DNA of 64,000 nucleotides from Acidobacteriota bacterium (lineage in GTDB: Bacteria; Acidobacteriota; Terriglobia; Bryobacterales; Bryobacteraceae): NCBI GenBank assembly GCA_947470805.1, contig CANIVU010000020.1, positions 24,478 through 88,477 on the forward strand. The letters run 5' to 3'. The notes under the pieces were generated by a model. That model was given only the letters and a program-made list of their open reading frames with translations. It did no database searches and was not told the DNA's origin. This document shows positions 33,448 through 45,336 of the stretch, one piece after another. Each line of letters starts with the position of its first letter. Position 1 is the stretch's first letter. A program made the translations under genes and the position numbers.

Positions 33448-35136
33448 ATGTCTAACTGGTCGTTGAGTCCGGGGAACCGACCATTGACTGCGTACGTTGG
33501 CGGGTACGGGTACGCGGTAGAGACGCTGACGGCGGCGGGGGAGGCGAAGACGATATCCTATGGTTCCGGGATGACGGAGACTATTGATCGGAATTCCAGG
33601 GGGCAGGTGACGGCGATTACGGCGGTGCTGGGGACTTCCACGCTGCTGGGTTTGACGAATGAGTTTGAGGCTTCGACGAATAATGGGAATCTGAAGTCGC
33701 AGACGGTGGCGCCGCTGGGGATGAAGCAGTCGTACAGCTATGACAACCGGAACCGGTTATTTTCGGCGACGGAGCAGCCCTCGGGTGGCGGGGCGGTGAG
33801 TTGGTCGCAGACATTTGGGTATGACGATTTCGGGAATCGATGGGTGAGCGCGCAGAGCGGGGCATTGCCCGGGGGCGGGCCGCGGCCGAATGGAGCGGCA
33901 TGGTTTCAGAGTGGGGCGCCGGCGGTGGTGAACAACCGGGTGACGGGATTGGTTTATGACGCGGCGGGGAACCAGTTGACATTGGGCGGTATGATTGGCG
34001 TTTACGACGCGGAGAACCGGTTACGGACGACGACGACTGGGGATTTCAGCTACGATTTCGATGCGTTTGGGCGGCGTGTGCGGACGGTGGCGAGCGGGAA
34101 GACGACTTATTTTGTTTATGATGCGTTGGGACGGTTGACGGCGGAGTATCAAGCGGGAGCGACAGCTGGGCTGCAGACGCGGTATTTGGTGCAGGATCAG
34201 CTGGGGTCGACGCGGCTGTTGACGGATGGTTCGGGCGGGGTGTTGCGGCGAAGTGATTACTTGCCTTATGGAGAGGAAGTGCCGAGCGGATTGGGTGGGC
34301 GGACGCTGACGGGGTATGGGGCGGACGGCGGGGTGCGGCAGTCGTTTACGGGGCAGATGCGGGATGGGGAGACGGGGCTGGATTTCTTTGGGGCTCGGTT
34401 CTATTCGGGTGCGTTGGGGCGGTTTACGAGCGCGGATGAGGTGTTTGCGGATCAGGATCCGAGTGATCCGATGAGCTGGAATTTGTTGGCGTATGTAAGG
34501 AATAATCCGTTGCGGTATACGGATCCGGATGGACGGGTATGCACGAAATCCGGCGATAATTACCAGGACGATGCGAACCCTGGACCTAACTGTCGGATGA
34601 TGTTGTTGGGGGATGGAAAGGCGGCTCGGTATGAGGTGACGGAGCAGGGGCCACCGTCGGACTTGCTCTTGGCGGTCGCTGAGGGTGCGCGATCGGCGGA
34701 ACCTGCGGTGAATTTGGCTGGTGCGGGGTTCAAAACGTTTGGGATGTTCGCTAATTCATTACTGACGCTGGCGGTAACCTGCTTGGCTGGAGATCCTGAT
34801 TGCACTTCGGAAGAAATTGGCTTCGCAATGGTTCCCGCGGGGCGGCTGACTGGCCAGTTGCATCACGCCATATCGAGGAAAGTAGCTCGGGCGCTGAGCC
34901 GACACCCAATTTTGAGGAATGCATACAAAGCACGTGATTCCCGTTTTGTTGCCCTAGCTAAGGATAAAGCGTCCCATACGGGTTATCAGACGTGGCATCG
35001 CAGGCTGGATGATTTCGTTGTATCCTGGGTCGAAAACAATAAGGGGGCAAGCACTTATGAGTTCGAGGGTTTTTTACGGGATCTCTATTCCCGATCGGCG
35101 GATCTCAAAAACAGGTTCCCTCTGGGTCTAAAATGA
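33448..35136 (+). CDS. Truncated Rhs-repeat protein with C-terminal nuclease-like toxin domain
   Basis: 562 aa. Residues 1-330 are RHS/YD repeats (YDDFGNRW, YDAAGNQL, YDAENRL, YDALGRL); the repeat-associated core motif lies at about 300-362 (GLDFFGARFYSGALGRFTSA, then YVRNNPLRYTDPDGR). The variable tip follows, ending in a domain with HH at 472-473, H510 and H517 (KASHTGYQTWHRRLDD), resembling HNH/ENDO VII-type toxins. There is no secretion signal and most of the usual long shell is missing, so this is a 5'-truncated or orphan Rhs tip. It overlaps the next gene by 4 bases, the usual toxin-immunity arrangement. Confidence 0.8.
   Translation: MSNWSLSPGNRPLTAYVGGYGYAVETLTAAGEAKTISYGSGMTETIDRNSRGQVTAITAVLGTSTLLGLTNEFEASTNNGNLKSQTVAPLGMKQSYSYDNRNRLFSATEQPSGGGAVSWSQTFGYDDFGNRWVSAQSGALPGGGPRPNGAAWFQSGAPAVVNNRVTGLVYDAAGNQLTLGGMIGVYDAENRLRTTTTGDFSYDFDAFGRRVRTVASGKTTYFVYDALGRLTAEYQAGATAGLQTRYLVQDQLGSTRLLTDGSGGVLRRSDYLPYGEEVPSGLGGRTLTGYGADGGVRQSFTGQMRDGETGLDFFGARFYSGALGRFTSADEVFADQDPSDPMSWNLLAYVRNNPLRYTDPDGRVCTKSGDNYQDDANPGPNCRMMLLGDGKAARYEVTEQGPPSDLLLAVAEGARSAEPAVNLAGAGFKTFGMFANSLLTLAVTCLAGDPDCTSEEIGFAMVPAGRLTGQLHHAISRKVARALSRHPILRNAYKARDSRFVALAKDKASHTGYQTWHRRLDDFVVSWVENNKGASTYEFEGFLRDLYSRSADLKNRFPLGLK
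33691..33747 (+). repeat. rhs core segment duplicated downstream (source copy)
   Basis: 57 bases of rhs coding sequence (LKSQTVAPLGMKQSYSYDN region) that recur at 35851-35907 with 55 of 57 bases identical. Confidence 0.9.
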
Positions 35137-35768
35137 TTTCTCCTGACACTTTCGCTCTCAAGAATGGTGGGTGTATTAATGGTTTTGAGTTTGATTTCTT
35201 TGAATCGGACGGCTCCAATTTAGCGGAGCCTGAGACCTGTCCGAGTTGTGATCGATTCGTGGACTTACTCACGCTGACTGAGCCGATCTCTGGCAATTTA
35301 GTTGCCGAAAAGAGTCTATATGATTTGAGTGCGCATCTGGGTGGTGAGATTGTGTTTTCGGCAAAGGCCCGGAAGGAGTTCAATAAGCATCAAGTTACCG
35401 GTATTAAAAATGTACGAAAGCTGGGCATCTTAGAAGTCGAGGGTCCATTTCAGATTCATGAGCTGGATGAGTATTTTCTAGCACAAGTGTCGTACGGCGC
35501 TAGGATTGACAGAATAGGGTCGGGATTTCGTACGACCAGCGCGCAGCTATGCGATATTTGTGGATATTCTGGAATCATAGAGGGTGTTGACCGAATTGCT
35601 CTGGAGCAGGGTTCCTGGTCGGGGGCCGATTTTTTCAGAGTTCGGGAACTGTCTGGTGTCGTTCTGATGAGTGCCCGCTTGGTTCAGATTTGCACGGACG
35701 CGGAGTTAAAGGTCCGCTGTATGTTGCCTTCACACAGCTTTTCGCTATCATTTGAGCCCGATTGGTGA
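35133..35768 (+). CDS. Probable cognate immunity protein, double-CxxC type
   Basis: 211-aa soluble protein whose ATG overlaps the toxin stop codon (ATGA). Two cysteine pairs, CPSC at 36-39 and CDICG at 140-144, and the stretch FFRVRELSGVVLMSARLV resemble the double-CxxCG immunity proteins described in Myxococcus (SitI6 group), whose partners include HNH-like toxins. The first pair lacks the trailing glycine. From position and resemblance, it probably binds and neutralises the preceding Rhs tip. Zinc binding by the four cysteines is an inference. Confidence 0.65.
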   Translation: MISPDTFALKNGGCINGFEFDFFESDGSNLAEPETCPSCDRFVDLLTLTEPISGNLVAEKSLYDLSAHLGGEIVFSAKARKEFNKHQVTGIKNVRKLGILEVEGPFQIHELDEYFLAQVSYGARIDRIGSGFRTTSAQLCDICGYSGIIEGVDRIALEQGSWSGADFFRVRELSGVVLMSARLVQICTDAELKVRCMLPSHSFSLSFEPDW

Positions 35769-35850
35769 TTGAAGATCACCAGAGAAGGTGGGACACCATA
35801 TCAATCTGCTCTTCGGCCATTCCGGGAGTTCCGTATTATCCGAATTTAGC

Positions 35851-35907
35851 CTGAAGTCGCAGACGGTGGCGCCGCTGGGGATGAAGCAGTTGTACAGCTA
35901 TAACAAC
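35851..35907 (+). repeat. Displaced rhs core fragment
   Basis: 57-bp copy of 33691-33747 (two mismatches) lying alone downstream of the immunity gene, not part of any longer rhs reading frame. Such fragments mark sites where an Rhs tip-immunity module was exchanged by recombination in the core. Confidence 0.88.
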
Positions 35908-35937
35908 CTGAAGAATGGTTTCTTGAGGTCTGGGCGT

Positions 35938-36177
35938 TTAGAGGGTTCCGGCGGAGATTTCCCAGGCGGCGCCGGCGGCGATGGAGAGTAGCAGGAGAGC
36001 GACCCATAGGAAGAAGGCGAGTATGCTGGGGCGGCCTGGCTTGGCGGGGGCTGGGGGGCGGACTTCGATGTTGTTGAGGGTTCTGGCGGTTTCGGTGGCG
36101 GCGGTGGCGGCTTCGGTTTCGGTGGGGCAGAGGCCGAGGAGATCGAGTATTTCGGCGTCGCGGGTTTGGATGCCCAT
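35938..36177 (-). CDS. Small C-tail-anchored membrane protein
   Basis: 79 aa: an acidic, Thr/Ala-rich soluble part (about 1-50) and one C-terminal helix (SILAFFLWVALLLLSIAAGA). It starts 3 bases after the stop of the next minus-strand gene, so the two form a small operon. No family recognised. Confidence 0.5.
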   Translation of the reverse strand: MGIQTRDAEILDLLGLCPTETEAATAATETARTLNNIEVRPPAPAKPGRPSILAFFLWVALLLLSIAAGAAWEISAGTL

Positions 36178-36180
36178 GGT

Positions 36181-36534
36181 TTAGTGGGTGCTGATGGCGT
36201 GGCCTTTGGCGTAGTCGATGATCTGGCGGTGATAGCAGCAGGCGATGGCCTCGCGGGGGACGGTGCGGCCATTGCCGAGGGGGAAGGGGCGGAGGCGGAT
36301 TTCGACTCCGGTGGGTCGGACGCGGGCCTGGCGATGGTTGGCCGTTAGGGCGGCCACGAGGTAGGTGAGGATGGCGAAGAAGGGTAGGAAGAGCCGTACG
36401 CCTTGGCCGAAGGTTTCCGGGTGACGGACGGCGCCGAGGACGGCCCAGGCGAGGGGGAGGTAGAGAAGGCCGAGGACGGTGGCGAGGCCTGGGGATAGCC
36501 ATCGACGTTGGTAGCGGAGTTCGGACGGGATCAT
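36181..36534 (-). CDS. Small two-helix membrane protein
   Basis: 117 aa from MIPSELRYQRRW, chosen over a longer frame because the upstream part overlaps the palindrome-containing intergenic region. Helices at about 16-36 and 48-66, then a soluble tail with VEIRLRPFPLGNGRTVPREA that looks like a short PH-like or bPH segment. Co-directional with the 79-aa gene downstream. Function unknown. Confidence 0.5.
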   Translation of the reverse strand: MIPSELRYQRRWLSPGLATVLGLLYLPLAWAVLGAVRHPETFGQGVRLFLPFFAILTYLVAALTANHRQARVRPTGVEIRLRPFPLGNGRTVPREAIACCYHRQIIDYAKGHAISTH

Positions 36535-36553
36535 GAGAGAACGCTCATTTAAT

Positions 36554-36570
36554 GGGGGATTATTTCCCCC
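36554..36570. promoter_or_regulatory. Hairpin upstream of the respiratory operon
   Basis: GGGGGA/TCCCCC inverted arms with a 5-base loop in the gap between the divergent 117-aa gene and the CcoS-like gene. A second small inverted repeat, TAGTT/AACTA, lies at 36619-36631. Either could be an operator or an attenuator; no FNR-type TTGAT-N4-ATCAA box was seen. Confidence 0.3.
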
Positions 36571-36673
36571 TATGGTACTAAGGGCCAGTGGGTCATATCC
36601 CCCACCCCAGCCGCCAAGTAGTTGAAAACTAGTAGCTCCACTTTGGTGCTTCGGCTGCACTGGGAACGGGGAC

Positions 36674-36862
36674 ATGGAGCAAACCTGGATTGCTATCGTC
36701 GCGAGCCTGCTGATGGGTATCGGCGCGGCGTGCATATACGTTTTCTCCGTGAAGCGGGACTATTTCCGGGATCTGGAGGAGGCCAAGTATCAGGTCTTCT
36801 GGTCGGACGTGGAAGAGATAGTGGACTCCGCGAAACCTGCAGAGGAGAGACGGAATGGGTAA
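36674..36862 (+). CDS. ccoS: CcoS-like small cbb3-oxidase maturation protein
   Basis: 62 aa with one N-terminal helix (about 5-24) and a following motif [20 protein letters not shown] that parallels the CcoS pattern of a basic residue, an aromatic residue and DLE followed by a short polar tail. CcoS is needed for cofactor insertion into CcoN. Position at the head of a Rieske/b/cbb3 cluster supports the call. It overlaps the Rieske start by 8 bases. Confidence 0.6.
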   Translation: MEQTWIAIVASLLMGIGAACIYVFSVKRDYFRDLEEAKYQVFWSDVEEIVDSAKPAEERRNG

Positions 36863-37340
36863 CCATGGCACGCAGAAGCCGGCGGAACAGGAAGAGGCCG
36901 GTGGGCGCCGACGGGTATTGACGTTTTTGAGCGCTTTCGGGCTGATTGGTTCGGCGGTGCTGAGCGCGTTTTCGAACTTTGTGTTCATTAAACCGCGCGC
37001 CACCTATGGGCAGCCTTCGCGGTTCCACGTGGGCAAGCCGGACGATTTTCCTTCGGGGACGAAGCTGGCGTTGGAAGACCGGCGGATCTGCCTGGTGCGG
37101 GATGGCGATCAGTTCGCGGCGGTGTCGACGACTTGCACGCATCTGGGTTGCATTGTGAGCCCGTCGGACACGGGGTATTCGTGCCCGTGTCATGGGTCCC
37201 GGTACGACCAGGACGGGAATGTGACGGGCGGACCGGCGCCGAAGCCGCTGGCCTGGTACAAGGTCTCGCTGGCGCCGAATGGGGAGTTGGAAGTGGACAA
37301 AGACCAGGAGATCAAGCCTGGCACGTATTTCAACGTCTAA
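36855..37340 (+). CDS. Rieske iron-sulfur protein of a b6f/bc-type complex
   Basis: 161 aa, anchored by one N-terminal helix (about 24-45) and a soluble Rieske fold. The [2Fe-2S] ligands are in CTHLGC (Cys94, His96, with Cys99) and CPCHGS (Cys110, Cys112, His113), including the disulfide pair typical of high-potential Rieske proteins. It passes electrons from quinol to cytochrome c. It precedes the cytochrome b gene by 10 bases. Confidence 0.95.
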   Translation: MGNHGTQKPAEQEEAGGRRRVLTFLSAFGLIGSAVLSAFSNFVFIKPRATYGQPSRFHVGKPDDFPSGTKLALEDRRICLVRDGDQFAAVSTTCTHLGCIVSPSDTGYSCPCHGSRYDQDGNVTGGPAPKPLAWYKVSLAPNGELEVDKDQEIKPGTYFNV

Positions 37341-37350
37341 GCAGATTTTT

Positions 37351-38619
<1,269 letters not shown>

Positions 38620-38632
38620 ACGGGACACTACT

Positions 38633-40414
38633 ATGCGACTAGCCCTTGCGATTGCCTCCTTACTGATCCTGCTGGTGCACGGGTCGGTGTTCTTCCAGCA
38701 GTTCTTTTTCCGCTGGGAGCGGCACCAGACGGCGTACTTCGACCAAGCGAAATCGCTGTCGAAGAACGATACAGAACGCGCGGCGTTGACGGACCGTTCG
38801 CCGCGGATTGAACAGACGATTGTGACGCAGTTCGGTGAGCAGCGGGTGGACCGTTGCATCACCTGCCACGTGGCCGCCGATGACCCGCGCTTCGCCGGCC
38901 ACGCGCAGCCATTGAAGTCCCACGGCTACTCTGCCGCGCTGGGCGATAAGAAGAAAGACAACGGCACCTGGGAGCGGCGGCACAAGTTTGCCGACTTCGG
39001 CTGCACGGTGTGCCACGAGGGTCAGGGGCGCGGGTTGCAGACCCACTACGCGCATGGGGAAGACCACTACTGGCCGGAGCCGCTGTTGGGCTTCGTGACG
39101 CAGGAACCGTGGCGGAAAGATTTTCTGGCGCACCTGAAAGGGAAAGAGTATTTGGAAGTGGGCTGCGCGCAGTGCCACACGGAAGAGAATTTTGCCGGGA
39201 CGCCGACGATTGCCAAAGGCCGACAGTTGTTCTTTGCGAATAACTGTTACGGGTGCCACAAGGTGGAGGGGATCTCCGATGGAACCCTGGGGCCGAACCT
39301 GTCGGAGGCGGGCAAGAAGTTCAAGATCGATTACCTGTGGGAGTCCATTGTGGAGCCACGGGCGAACGCGGTGAATTCGTTCATGCCGAAGTTCAATCTG
39401 AAGCCGGACGAGGTGAAGGCGCTGGTCATTTTCCTGAAGAGCCGGAAGGGGATCAACTATACCGAGACCGGGCTGGAACGCTACAAGCTGCGGTTGGCCG
39501 ACGCGGCCAAGACCGAGGGCGGGCCGGCGGTGGCGGCGAAGACGTTGACGGGCGGGGCGGAGTTGATCGACAAGTTCGCCTGCACGGCGTGCCACAAGCT
39601 GGATGGCAAGGACGGCGGGATTTCGCCGGACATCAGCTACGCGGGCCTGATGCGGGACGAGAAGTGGATTCACGATCACTTCCGCGATCCGCGGGCGATG
39701 ATGCCGGATTCGATCATGCCGTCGTTCCGGTTTACCGAGGCTCAGTTCCAGGCGATGAGTGCGTACCTGGCGGGGCGCAAGACGGGCGTGCCGGCGGCGT
39801 TGGCCGGTGAGGCTCTCTACAAAGAAGTCTGCGCGCGGTGTCACGGGGCGAAGGGTGATGGATTGGGACCAATCGCGATCTATCTGGATCCATCTCCGCG
39901 TGACTTGACCAAGACATCGTTTATGAATTCGAAGCCGAGGGAGCGGTTCCGGAAATCGATCCAGGAGGGTGTACCGGGAACGTCAATGCCGCCGTGGGGC
40001 AAGGCAATGAGCGAGGCCCAGGTGGACGGGTTGTTGGATTACGTCGAGGCCACGTTTGTGAAAGCCAAGCGGTCCGGGCAGAAGACGCGGAAGGTGCCGG
40101 AGACCAATCCGGTGGCGATGAACAAGGCGTCGTTGGAACGCGGCGAAGGGATCTTCGTGCAGCGTTGCGCCGGATGCCACGGACGGAAGGGCGACGGAAA
40201 GGGGCCGAACTCGCTGGACATTCTGCCGCGGCCGCGGAACTTGCGGAACGCGCAGTTCGTGAACAGCGTGGACGACCGGCGGCTGTTTGAGTCCGTGCTG
40301 TACGGGGTGCAGGGAACGGCGATGCCGGCGTGGATTGACTACGGGTTGAGCCAGAACGATGTGGGCGACCTGGTGAATTTTATTCGAGGGATGAATCAGA
40401 AGGGGAGGAAGTAG
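38633..40414 (+). CDS. Membrane-anchored heptaheme cytochrome c
   Basis: 593-aa periplasmic multiheme cytochrome. An uncleaved-looking N-terminal helix (1-22) anchors it. Seven CxxCH sites: 75-79, 124-128, 178-182, 205-209, 317-321, 400-404 and 512-516. The last two lie in cytochrome c6/c-class domains ([19 protein letters not shown] and [19 protein letters not shown]). It lies between cytochrome b and ccoN, so it likely replaces a mono- or diheme cytochrome c1 and carries electrons directly to the oxidase. Confidence 0.92.
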   Translation: MRLALAIASLLILLVHGSVFFQQFFFRWERHQTAYFDQAKSLSKNDTERAALTDRSPRIEQTIVTQFGEQRVDRCITCHVAADDPRFAGHAQPLKSHGYSAALGDKKKDNGTWERRHKFADFGCTVCHEGQGRGLQTHYAHGEDHYWPEPLLGFVTQEPWRKDFLAHLKGKEYLEVGCAQCHTEENFAGTPTIAKGRQLFFANNCYGCHKVEGISDGTLGPNLSEAGKKFKIDYLWESIVEPRANAVNSFMPKFNLKPDEVKALVIFLKSRKGINYTETGLERYKLRLADAAKTEGGPAVAAKTLTGGAELIDKFACTACHKLDGKDGGISPDISYAGLMRDEKWIHDHFRDPRAMMPDSIMPSFRFTEAQFQAMSAYLAGRKTGVPAALAGEALYKEVCARCHGAKGDGLGPIAIYLDPSPRDLTKTSFMNSKPRERFRKSIQEGVPGTSMPPWGKAMSEAQVDGLLDYVEATFVKAKRSGQKTRKVPETNPVAMNKASLERGEGIFVQRCAGCHGRKGDGKGPNSLDILPRPRNLRNAQFVNSVDDRRLFESVLYGVQGTAMPAWIDYGLSQNDVGDLVNFIRGMNQKGRK

Positions 40415-40417
40415 GCC

Positions 40418-41602
<1,185 letters not shown>

Positions 41603-42751
41603 ATTGGGGATCAGTGAGTTTTCGATCCTGTTTTTCACGTTGCTGTTTCTGTTGTTTGTGATTGTGGCGGTGGCGCTGATTTACGGCCGGATCTATTGCG
41701 GGTATCTGTGCCCGCAGACCATCTTCAGCGAGGCGGCGCAGTGGTGGGAGGCGCGGGTGACGCGGTTTGTGAAGATGCGATGGGCGGGGTCGGCTGCGTC
41801 TGTGTTGACGACGCGGGAGCGGATCATTTCGCTGGCCGGGGTGTTTGTCGCGTCGGTGTTTTTGGCGTTCATTTTCATTTCGTATTTTGTGGAGCCGGGG
41901 GACTTGTTCCAGCGGTTGATTTCGCTCGACGTGCAGACGACGGGCGGGGTGGCTGGTTTGGTTGTAACGCTGTTCACGTTTCTGGATTTTGCGTTTGTGC
42001 GGCAGACCTTCTGCACGACGGTGTGCCCGTATGGGTATTTGCAGGGGATGCTGGTGGACAAGAACTCGTTGCTGGTGCACTACCGGGACGAGCATCACTC
42101 CTGCATTGAATGCAAGAAGTGCGTGCGCGTTTGCCCGATGGAGATCGACATCCGTGACAGTCCGAAGCAGATGGAGTGCGTGCATTGCGGCGAGTGCATC
42201 GATGCCTGCGGGGAGGTGTTGGGCCGGTTAGGCCGGCCGACGCTGATCCACTATGCCTGGGGCGAGACCGGGGCGGTGATGGGGAACAAGTCGGAGAAGT
42301 GGTACCAGCGCATGGGCTTCCGGGATACGAAGCGGGTAGCGCTGTTGTTTGTGTTGCTGTTCTATTTCACGGGGTTGATGACGGCGCTATCGATGCGGCA
42401 TACGGTGCTGGTGCAGTTCCGGGCGGACCGGGGGCAGCACTTGTACAAGATTGATGAGCATGGCTTGGTGGTGAATACGTACAAAGCCAAGATGTCCAAC
42501 CGCGGGGCGGAGCCATCGGGGGTTTCGTTCCGGATTGAGGGGTTGCCGGGAGCGGTGATTGAACCGGCCGGTGCGGTGCTGGTGGACGCCGGGGCGGTGG
42601 TGGAGCAGGACGTACAGGTGTTAATGGCGCCGGGTTCGCGCCAGGATGTGACGCATGTGAAGATCACGGCGCGGGCGATGCCGGGCCGGTCGGAGATTGC
42701 GTTCGCGACGACATTCTTGAGCCCGCCGGCGGCGGGGAAGGGGACGGGGAA

Positions 42752-42901
42752 GTGAAAAAGGGAAAGACGATTGTGCCTGAGTTTCTGGCGGTGATTTTCG
42801 TGGGGTTCTTCGTCCTCATGATCTACGTGTACGTGGAGGCGAAACGGCTGAATCCGGTGATGCTGGATGAGCACGGCCACGTACGCGGGGAGAAGCGATA
42901 A
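42752..42901 (+). CDS. 49-aa single-pass membrane protein between ccoG and ccoI
   Basis: GTG start overlapping the ccoG stop by 4 bases; its TAA shares a base with the ccoI ATG. One helix (FLAVIFVGFFVLMIYVYV, about 11-28) and a basic, His-containing tail (EHGHVRGEKR). Translational coupling on both sides makes it a real gene. It is far shorter than CcoH, and I cannot assign it to CcoQ or any known subunit. Confidence 0.7.
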   Translation: MKKGKTIVPEFLAVIFVGFFVLMIYVYVEAKRLNPVMLDEHGHVRGEKR

Positions 42902-45336
42902 TGGCGAGCCCGGCGATGACCAGCGTCCATTGCCAACTGTGCGGGCTGCCTGCCGGGACGACCGTGTACAAGGGCATCTTCGACGGGCTGGACAAGCTGT
43001 TCTGCTGTCACGGCTGCCTGCATGTGTTTACGATTCTGCGGGAGAGCGGGGCGTTGCAGGCGGGCGTGGATCCGCGGGATACGGAGCTGTTCCGGAAGTC
43101 GCTGGCGGCCGGGCTGGTGTCGCAACGGGAGGATGCCGAGCCGGTGGAGGAGGCAGGCGAGTCTTTGGAGTTGGCGCTGCAGGTGAACGGGATGTGGTGT
43201 GCGTCCTGCGCGTGGCTGATTGAGCATATGTTGCGGAAGGAGCGGGGCGTGGTGGCGGCGGAGGTGTTGTTCGCCAGCGATCTGGTGAAAGTCCGCTATC
43301 TGCCGCAGCGGATGCCGCCGGGGCGGATCCGGGAGCGGATTGAGCGGCTTGGGTACCAGGTGGCCGACTACAAGCCGGGCGCCGAGCGGGCCGATGATGG
43401 GCGGCAGAGGGACTTGCAGTTGCGGCTGGGTGTGGCCGGGTTCGTGTGGATGAACGTGATGACGTTGAGCAGTGTGTTCTACGTCAGCTATTTTGAGGCG
43501 ATTGCCGACAGCATGCGCGCCTACCTGCCGTGGGTGCTGATGGTGCTGACGGCGCCGGCGGTGTTCTATTCGGCATGGCCGATCCTGCGACTGGCGGCGC
43601 TGGGGTTGCGGCAGGGGATGTTGCGGATGGAGGCGCTGTTGGCGCTGGGGATTCTGGCGGCGTATGGGTTCAGCGTGTTTGCGGCCTTCGCGGGGGGGAA
43701 TCACTTCTACTTCGACACGGCGTGCGCGATTATCACCTTCGTCCTGATCGGGAAACTGCTGGAGGCGGGGGCCAAGGCGCGGGCGGCGCGCGCGGTGACG
43801 CTGTTGCACCGGATGATGCCGCGGAAGGCGCGAATGATGGACGGCGGGCAGGAGCGGTGGGTGAGCGTGGAGCGGTTGCAGAGCGGGATGCCGTTTGTGG
43901 TGAAGGCGGGGGAGCGCGTGCCGGCGGACGGGTTTATTTCGCAGGGCCATTCGCTGGTGGATGAATCGGTGATCACCGGGGAAAGCCGGCCGGTGGGCAA
44001 GATGCCGGGGGACCTGGTGGTGGGCGGCAGTTTGAATCTATCGACCGCGCTGACTGTGACGGCATCGCAGGTGGGCGAGGATGGAACGCTGGCGCAGATG
44101 ATCCGGGCTGTGGAGCGGGCGCTGGCAAGCCGGGCGCGCGTGGAACGGCGTGTGGACCGGGTGACGGCGATCTTCATTCCGGTGGTTTTGGCGTTGGCTG
44201 TTGCGACCTTCTTCGGCTGGTGGCTGCTGGGCGGCGAGCCGGTGCAGGCGGCGCTGTTGCACGCGATTGCGGTGCTGGTGATTGCGTGTCCGTGCGCGCT
44301 GGGAATTGCGACACCGCTGGCGATCTCGTCGGCCGTCGGCGCGGCTTCGCGGCACGGGATATTGATCAACAACGCCGACGTCTGGGAGACGGTGGACAGC
44401 GTAGGCACGGTGGTGTTCGACAAGACGGGCACGGTGACGGCGGGCGAGTTCCGGATGCTGCGGTGCGCGGGGTTGGACGAGGCCGAGATGCTGCGGTGGG
44501 TGGCGCCGATTGAAGTGATGTCGGAGCATCCGCTGGGGCGGGCGATTGTGGACCGGGCGATCGGGTTGGGTTTGACGTTTGAACCGGCGATGGATGTGCT
44601 GCGGTACGACGGGTTGGGCATTTCCGGCGGCGTGCTGGGCCAGGAGGTTTTTGCGGGGAATCAGCGTCTGGCGTTGCAGATGGCTGATCACATTCCGGCG
44701 GCGCTTGCCTCCGTGGCGGAGGCGTGGCAGGGCGAGGGTTTGTGCGCGGTGTATGTGGGCTGGGCGGGGGTGGTGCGGGGCGTGATCTGTTGCGGCGACG
44801 AGATACGCGGTGAAGCGCGCGACGCCGTGGCGTCGTTGAAGAAGAAGGGGCTGCAGACGATTCTGCTTTCCGGGGATTCGCAGGGGACGACGGAGGCGGT
44901 GAGTCTGGCCGTTGGCGCCGACAGTTTTGAGGCCGAGGTGTTGCCGGAGGGCAAGGCCGATTTCATCCGGCGGGTACAGGCGGCGAGCGGTGCGGTGGCG
45001 ATGGTGGGCGACGGTGTGAACGACGCTCCGGCGCTGGCGCAGGCGACGTTGGGAATTGCGATGGGTAGTGGCGCGGCGCTGGCGATGCAGGCGGCGCCGG
45101 TGGTGCTGATGACTCCGTCATTGCGGCGCGTGGGTGACACGTTTGAACTGGCGTCGCGGACCGTGGCGACGGTGCGTCGGAACCTGTTTTGGGCATTTGC
45201 CTATAACGTGGCCGGCATTACGCTGGCCGTGGCGGGCGTGATTACGCCGTTATGGGCCGCGGGAGCGATGATCATCTCCAGCGTGTCGGTAATCGTTCAA
45301 TCGGCGAGGTTGGCGCGATGGGAACCAAAAGAGTGA
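42901..45336 (+). CDS. ccoI: Copper-exporting P1B-type ATPase for cbb3 maturation (CcoI/FixI)
   Basis: 811-aa P-type ATPase that supplies copper to the cbb3 oxidase. N-terminal cysteine-rich domain (CQLC 11-14, CCHGC 35-39), heavy-metal domain with CASC 100-103, actuator TGES 359-362, intramembrane CPC at 463-465, phosphorylation site DKTGT with Asp507, and GDGVNDAPAL near the C-terminus. The cysteine-rich N-terminus plus HMA plus CPC is the FixI pattern. Last gene of the respiratory operon; it overlaps the kinase gene. Confidence 0.94.
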   Translation: MASPAMTSVHCQLCGLPAGTTVYKGIFDGLDKLFCCHGCLHVFTILRESGALQAGVDPRDTELFRKSLAAGLVSQREDAEPVEEAGESLELALQVNGMWCASCAWLIEHMLRKERGVVAAEVLFASDLVKVRYLPQRMPPGRIRERIERLGYQVADYKPGAERADDGRQRDLQLRLGVAGFVWMNVMTLSSVFYVSYFEAIADSMRAYLPWVLMVLTAPAVFYSAWPILRLAALGLRQGMLRMEALLALGILAAYGFSVFAAFAGGNHFYFDTACAIITFVLIGKLLEAGAKARAARAVTLLHRMMPRKARMMDGGQERWVSVERLQSGMPFVVKAGERVPADGFISQGHSLVDESVITGESRPVGKMPGDLVVGGSLNLSTALTVTASQVGEDGTLAQMIRAVERALASRARVERRVDRVTAIFIPVVLALAVATFFGWWLLGGEPVQAALLHAIAVLVIACPCALGIATPLAISSAVGAASRHGILINNADVWETVDSVGTVVFDKTGTVTAGEFRMLRCAGLDEAEMLRWVAPIEVMSEHPLGRAIVDRAIGLGLTFEPAMDVLRYDGLGISGGVLGQEVFAGNQRLALQMADHIPAALASVAEAWQGEGLCAVYVGWAGVVRGVICCGDEIRGEARDAVASLKKKGLQTILLSGDSQGTTEAVSLAVGADSFEAEVLPEGKADFIRRVQAASGAVAMVGDGVNDAPALAQATLGIAMGSGAALAMQAAPVVLMTPSLRRVGDTFELASRTVATVRRNLFWAFAYNVAGITLAVAGVITPLWAAGAMIISSVSVIVQSARLARWEPKE

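Noticed and set aside
36622..36921. 99-codon plus-strand frame over the CcoS-like gene
   Set aside because: Out of frame with the CcoS-like and Rieske genes, Arg-rich and without a motif; a shadow.
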